From the NCBI GenBank assembly GCA_017354575.1, contig JAFMQP010000133.1, forward strand, positions 1-9,065: 9,065 bases of DNA. Reading direction: 5' to 3'. Below the pieces are notes generated by a model. It was given only the letters and a program-made list of their open reading frames with translations, was not told the origin of the DNA and searched no databases. The translations under genes and the position numbers were made by a program. This DNA is from Acidothermales bacterium. Lineage in GTDB: Bacteria; Actinomycetota; Actinomycetes; Streptosporangiales; WHST01. Below, piece by piece: positions 6,735 through 9,065 of this stretch. Numbering within the stretch: the first letter of the stretch is position 1; each line of letters opens with the position of its first letter.

Positions 6735-7535
6735 TCAGCGCGCATCCGCCAGCAGGCGGCGTGCGCGTTCCAGCACCGGCTTGTCGACCATCTTGCCGTC
6801 GACCACGACGACCGCGCGGTCCTCCGCCGCCGCCACGACGCGGCGCGCCCACGCGAGCTGCTCGGCGGACGGCCGGTAGGCGTCGCGCACCACGGGAACC
6901 TGCGCCGGGTGGATGCACAGCTTGCCGCCGAAGCCCTCGTGCACTCCCCGAACGGCCTGTGCCCGCAACGATTCCGCGTCACGGATGTCCGTCGTCACGC
7001 CGTCGACGGGTGGCGCCGCGCCCGCCGCCGCGGAGGCGAACACGAGCATGCTGCGAGCCCACGCCATCGTTGCCGCCGCCTCGGGGTCGACGCCTAGCTC
7101 GGCACCGAGGTCGATGCCGCCGAGCGCGACGCGCGCGACGCCCGGCACGGCGCACACGTCCCTCGCGCCGAGCACGCCCGCCGACGTCTCGACGAGCGGC
7201 ACGACGCGTGCGCCGGATCCGAGGCTCGCCACCAGTCGGCGCACCTGCTCACCGGACGCCGCCTTCGGCAGCATCACCGGACAGCCCGTGTCGGCCGCCA
7301 TCGCGACGTCGCGCGCGTACCAGGACGTGTCGGTGGAGTTGATCCGCACCATCGCGGGCCCGCCCGCCGACAGCCACTTCGCGGCGGACGCGCGAGCGGT
7401 GTCCTTGTCGTCGGGCGCGACGGCGTCCTCGAGGTCGAGCACGACCACGTCGGCACCGGCGGCACTCGCCTTCTCGAACCGGTCCGGTCGCGTCGCGGGG
7501 ACGAAGAGGAAGGCCCGGGCCGCGCGGAGATCCAT
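6735..7535 (-). CDS. CitE-like (HpcH/HpaI family) beta-hydroxyacyl-CoA lyase
   Basis: This 266-residue protein belongs to the CitE-like group of lyases, magnesium-dependent TIM-barrel enzymes that split beta-hydroxyacyl-CoA thioesters such as citramalyl-CoA, malyl-CoA or methylmalyl-CoA. Visible motifs are FVPATRPDRFEKA (11-23, CoA-side Arg), DLEDAV (34-39), VRIN with Arg64, PLVETSAG with Glu116 and GGIDLGAELG with Asp142 (the likely metal ligands), and GKLCIHPAQV (205-213). It is slightly short for the family, but no core motif is missing. The ATG at 7535 begins right at the homology; the ribosome site before it is weak. It faces the dehydrogenase with only five bases between the stops. Together with the CoA-transferase and hydratase it would complete an activation-hydration-cleavage pathway, as citramalyl-CoA lyase (ccl) does for itaconate. 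The family is sure; the substrate is inferred. Confidence 0.88.
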   Translation of the reverse strand: MDLRAARAFLFVPATRPDRFEKASAAGADVVVLDLEDAVAPDDKDTARASAAKWLSAGGPAMVRINSTDTSWYARDVAMAADTGCPVMLPKAASGEQVRRLVASLGSGARVVPLVETSAGVLGARDVCAVPGVARVALGGIDLGAELGVDPEAAATMAWARSMLVFASAAAGAAPPVDGVTTDIRDAESLRAQAVRGVHEGFGGKLCIHPAQVPVVRDAYRPSAEQLAWARRVVAAAEDRAVVVVDGKMVDKPVLERARRLLADAR

Positions 7536-7571
7536 GGGCGTCAGCCTACGGACGGAGTTCGCTCGGAGCCG

Positions 7572-7637
7572 TTGCCACCCCGGCCGAGGTTGTGGTAGAT
7601 AAAACCTGTATCCGCTGCCACAGGATCGGATCGGCAG
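7572..7637 (+). promoter_or_regulatory. Possible promoter and structured leader of the small gene
   Basis: TTGCCA (7572-7577) and TAGATA (7596-7601) form a weak promoter-like pair at 18-nt spacing. Behind it lie two mutually exclusive stems: CCTGT (7605-7609) with ACAGG (7620-7624), and CTGCC (7615-7619) with GGCAG (7633-7637). The AT-rich GATAAAA is unusual for this region. Function is uncertain. Confidence 0.25.
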
Positions 7638-7661
7638 TGGATCGCCAGCTGGGATGAGCGA

Positions 7662-7958
7662 TTGTCGCAGGTGGTGGTGTGGATGTTGCTCGGGAACACA
7701 GTGGTGCCGGAGTCGCGTCCGGACGAGGTGGCGGAGGCGTTCGCCGATCTCGTCTACGCCGACCCCGAGCTGCTGGCGGCCGAGTTCGATGCGCTGATCG
7801 GTTCAGCGTTCACCCCGATGCGACCTCGCGTCGCCCGGCCGGTTCGCGCGGGCACCGGCGAGCCCCCGTGTCCACGGCACACTCCTCACCTGCCGCCGCC
7901 ATCGTCGACACGGCCGGCGCCCGCGCCCATGCCCCGGCAGCGCGCCCCTCCGCGGTGA
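7662..7958 (+). CDS. Small hypothetical protein with Pro/Arg-rich tail
   Basis: This 98-residue protein has no function I can assign. The first half looks genuinely coding: VWMLLGNTVV (6-15), then an acidic helical segment PDEVAEAFADLVYADPELLA and EFDALIGSAF, with strong G/C bias at third positions. From about residue 52 it turns into a low-complexity Pro/Arg-rich tail ending PMPRQRAPPR. Similar short acidic-then-Pro/Arg proteins are, in my recollection, common in actinobacterial accessory regions, but I cannot verify this. The TTG at 7662 has GGGATGAG (7651-7658) at good spacing; GTG codons at 7671-7677 and ATG at 7683 are alternatives. No membrane segment or known motif is visible. The tail could also mean that an older, longer frame was lost. 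It converges on the STAS/J-domain pair. Confidence 0.5.
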   Translation: MSQVVVWMLLGNTVVPESRPDEVAEAFADLVYADPELLAAEFDALIGSAFTPMRPRVARPVRAGTGEPPCPRHTPHLPPPSSTRPAPAPMPRQRAPPR

Positions 7959-8069
7959 CCCGTCCCGCGGACCATACCTGCGCAGACGACGACCAGCCTG
8001 CGGTTGGGAGGTGGTAGCGCGACGCCGATCCCGACAGGAATCCAGGTTCCATCTGTACGACTCAGAAAC
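7959..8069. other. Short non-coding gap
   Basis: Between the small gene and the hairpin at 8070 I see no convincing gene, repeat or regulatory motif on either strand. Confidence 0.5.
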
Positions 8070-8107
8070 ACGAGCCGGCCACCCCGCGACTGGGATGGCC
8101 GGCTCGT
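8070..8107 (-). terminator. Strong hairpin terminator after the STAS gene
   Basis: ACGAGCCGGCCA (8070-8081) and TGGCCGGCTCGT (8096-8107) are a perfect 12-bp inverted repeat with a 14-nt loop. It lies 24 nt behind the stop of the minus-strand STAS gene, and in that direction it is followed by the T-rich GTTTCT. It may also stop the convergent small-gene transcript, although no T-tract follows on the plus strand. Confidence 0.7.
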
Positions 8108-8131
8108 CTCATGCCCGGCGTCCGGTGGTGA

Positions 8132-8695
8132 TCAGGTGCCCGCCGGGTAGTCCTCCTCGTCCAGCGGCACGGGCAGCCGCTGGTCGACCAGGTCGGCCGC
8201 GTCGGCCTCCTCGGGCAGCGGACCGCCGGGTTCGACCCGCCCGTCGACGTCGTCCGGCTCGGCGGCGTCGACGGGATCGGCGGGTTGCCGCTGCTCGAAC
8301 CAGTCCGCGGGCGGGTCCTCCAGGCCCGGCAGCGGCGCGACCGCAGGGGTGTCGAGGGCGCCGGCGAGGGTGACGTCGACGGCCACGTGACGACGCAGGT
8401 CGCTGGTGCGCACCCGCTCGGCGACTGCCGGCGACGGGGCGACCAGGCGCAGCTCCCCGCCGACCAGACGCGCGCGGGCCGCCGTGCGGCGCAGGGCGTC
8501 GAGGCCGGTGTCGTCGATGTGGTCGACGCCGGCGAGGTCCAGCAGCAGGCTGCGTTCGTCCCGGGCCAGCGCCTGCAGCAGGATAGTGCGCAACTGCATC
8601 ACCGTGGCCCGGGCGATGGTGCCGACCGCGGTCACCAGGGTGTGGCCGTCGCGGCGGCGACTCGCCAGGTACAACCGAGGCGTCGTGGACATCAC
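8132..8695 (-). CDS. STAS-domain (anti-anti-sigma factor-like) protein
   Basis: This 187-residue protein has an N-terminal STAS domain (about 5-112) and an acidic, Pro-rich, probably disordered tail (about 118-187). STAS proteins of the SpoIIAA/RsbV type bind anti-sigma kinases and are switched by phosphorylation. The signature here is LLLDLAGVDHIDDTGLDALR (50-69). The usual D-S-S-G is D-D-T-G, placing Thr63 where the phosphorylated Ser normally sits and an Asp just before it. The start is taken as the GTG at 8695, six bases after GGGAGG; the adjacent ATG at 8692 is equally in frame. That ribosome site lies inside the last codons of the J-domain gene, so the two are very likely co-transcribed and translationally linked. 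A hairpin terminator follows. A role in stress or sigma-factor control is inferred from the fold; no partner kinase is visible in the window. Confidence 0.8.
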   Translation of the reverse strand: MMSTTPRLYLASRRRDGHTLVTAVGTIARATVMQLRTILLQALARDERSLLLDLAGVDHIDDTGLDALRRTAARARLVGGELRLVAPSPAVAERVRTSDLRRHVAVDVTLAGALDTPAVAPLPGLEDPPADWFEQRQPADPVDAAEPDDVDGRVEPGGPLPEEADAADLVDQRLPVPLDEEDYPAGT

Positions 8696-8698
8696 AGG

Positions 8699-9065
8699 TC
8701 ACCTCCCGGTCGGTGGACTTGGCCGGTAGCGGACCGGGCCGGCGCGCAGCGGCGGGTCCGGACGGCCGGCCAGGTAGGGCTCGCGTGTGGGTGAGCTGCT
8801 CGTGGACGGGCGCGACGGGCCCGGCGCGGGCCGCGTGTGCCGGTCGTAGGCCGCGCGGCGAACCGGATCGCCGAGGACGGCGAACGCCTCGCGGAGCAGT
8901 GCCAGCGCCTCCCCCGTTCCGCCCGGCTCGGCGTGACCGCCGGCCGTGGCCGGGTGGTCGAGGTCTTCGGGTCGGGTGTCGGGGTGGACGCGACGCAGCC
9001 GCCGCCGGTAGGCGCGGACGACCTCGGCCGCGCTCGCGCCCGGGGAGACGCCGAGGACGGCATAG
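8699..9065 (-). CDS. J-domain (DnaJ-like) protein, 5' end cut by window
   Basis: The frame is open from the window edge to a TGA at 8701-8699 and gives 121 residues. They start in helix I of a J domain with YAVLGVSPGAS, continue with the helix II segment VVRAYRRRLRRVHPD containing the key HPD triad (27-29), and then helix III EALALLREAFAVLGDP and RRAAYDRH. The loop after HPD is about 20 residues longer than usual and Gly-rich. After the J domain (from about residue 78) comes a Pro/Arg/Ser-rich tail, with no zinc-finger or client-binding domain, so this is a type III J protein that would stimulate an Hsp70 partner. Only the first few residues are missing. The STAS gene begins three bases after the stop, and its ribosome site overlaps this gene's end. 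The start codon is outside the window. Confidence 0.85.
   Translation of the reverse strand, partial: YAVLGVSPGASAAEVVRAYRRRLRRVHPDTRPEDLDHPATAGGHAEPGGTGEALALLREAFAVLGDPVRRAAYDRHTRPAPGPSRPSTSSSPTREPYLAGRPDPPLRAGPVRYRPSPPTGR

Noticed and set aside
7679..8017. Alternative plus-strand frame overlapping the small gene
   Set aside because: It is Arg/Gly-rich without structure, whereas the 7662 frame shows a helical, acidic, protein-like sequence with a ribosome site.
8070..8107. The 12-bp inverted repeat as a mobile-element end or attachment site
   Set aside because: There is no second copy, transposase or integrase nearby, and its position just after a stop codon with a T-rich flank fits a terminator.
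8692..9063. A 123-codon minus-strand frame at the right edge
   Set aside because: It is a shifted reading of the J-domain gene; the correct frame carries HPD and the other J-domain motifs but has no start inside the window.

Overview
The base composition (very GC-rich, with G or C at most third codon positions), GTG and TTG starts, 4-nt stop/start overlaps and strong GGAGG ribosome sites all point to a high-GC actinobacterium. I cannot name the genus from this sequence. No RNA gene, insertion sequence or CRISPR array was seen.

Layout: (a) 45-1127 (+) is a secreted metallophosphoesterase-like protein that ends tail-to-tail with the next block. (b) 1167-7535 is a catabolic block. On the minus strand, reading leftward, it has a GntR/HutC-type regulator (4630-5394), a compact MmgE/PrpD protein (3352-4536), a class III CoA-transferase (2153-3355) and a two-domain MaoC-like hydratase (1167-2156). 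The last three are joined by GTGA and ATGA overlaps. An acyl-CoA dehydrogenase (5569-6729, +) is divergent from the regulator, and a CitE-like beta-hydroxyacyl-CoA lyase (6735-7535, -) converges on it. (c) 7536-8069 is a loosely packed stretch with one small Pro/Arg-tailed hypothetical gene and possible leader hairpins. (d) 8070-9065 is a minus-strand pair: a J-domain protein cut by the window edge and an STAS-domain protein three bases behind it, ended by a 12-bp perfect hairpin.

The main inference is that block (b) is a degradation locus for a short branched dicarboxylic acid. The CoA-transferase would activate the acid, the MaoC protein would hydrate the enoyl-CoA, and the CitE-like lyase would split the hydroxyacyl-CoA. 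The family set (MaoC, acyl-CoA dehydrogenase, MmgE/PrpD, class III CoA-transferase, CitE) is, from memory, the set in the Pseudomonas aeruginosa itaconate locus (PA0878-PA0883, giving pyruvate and acetyl-CoA). Here it is rearranged and paired with a GntR regulator. The exact substrate (itaconate, mesaconate, methylsuccinate or another acid) is not proven by sequence.

Two AT-rich sites sharing the 8-mer ATTTGGCC lie in the only two sizeable non-coding gaps of the block, each beside a promoter-like pair. They are good candidates for operators of the GntR protein, controlling the leftward operon and the rightward dehydrogenase together.
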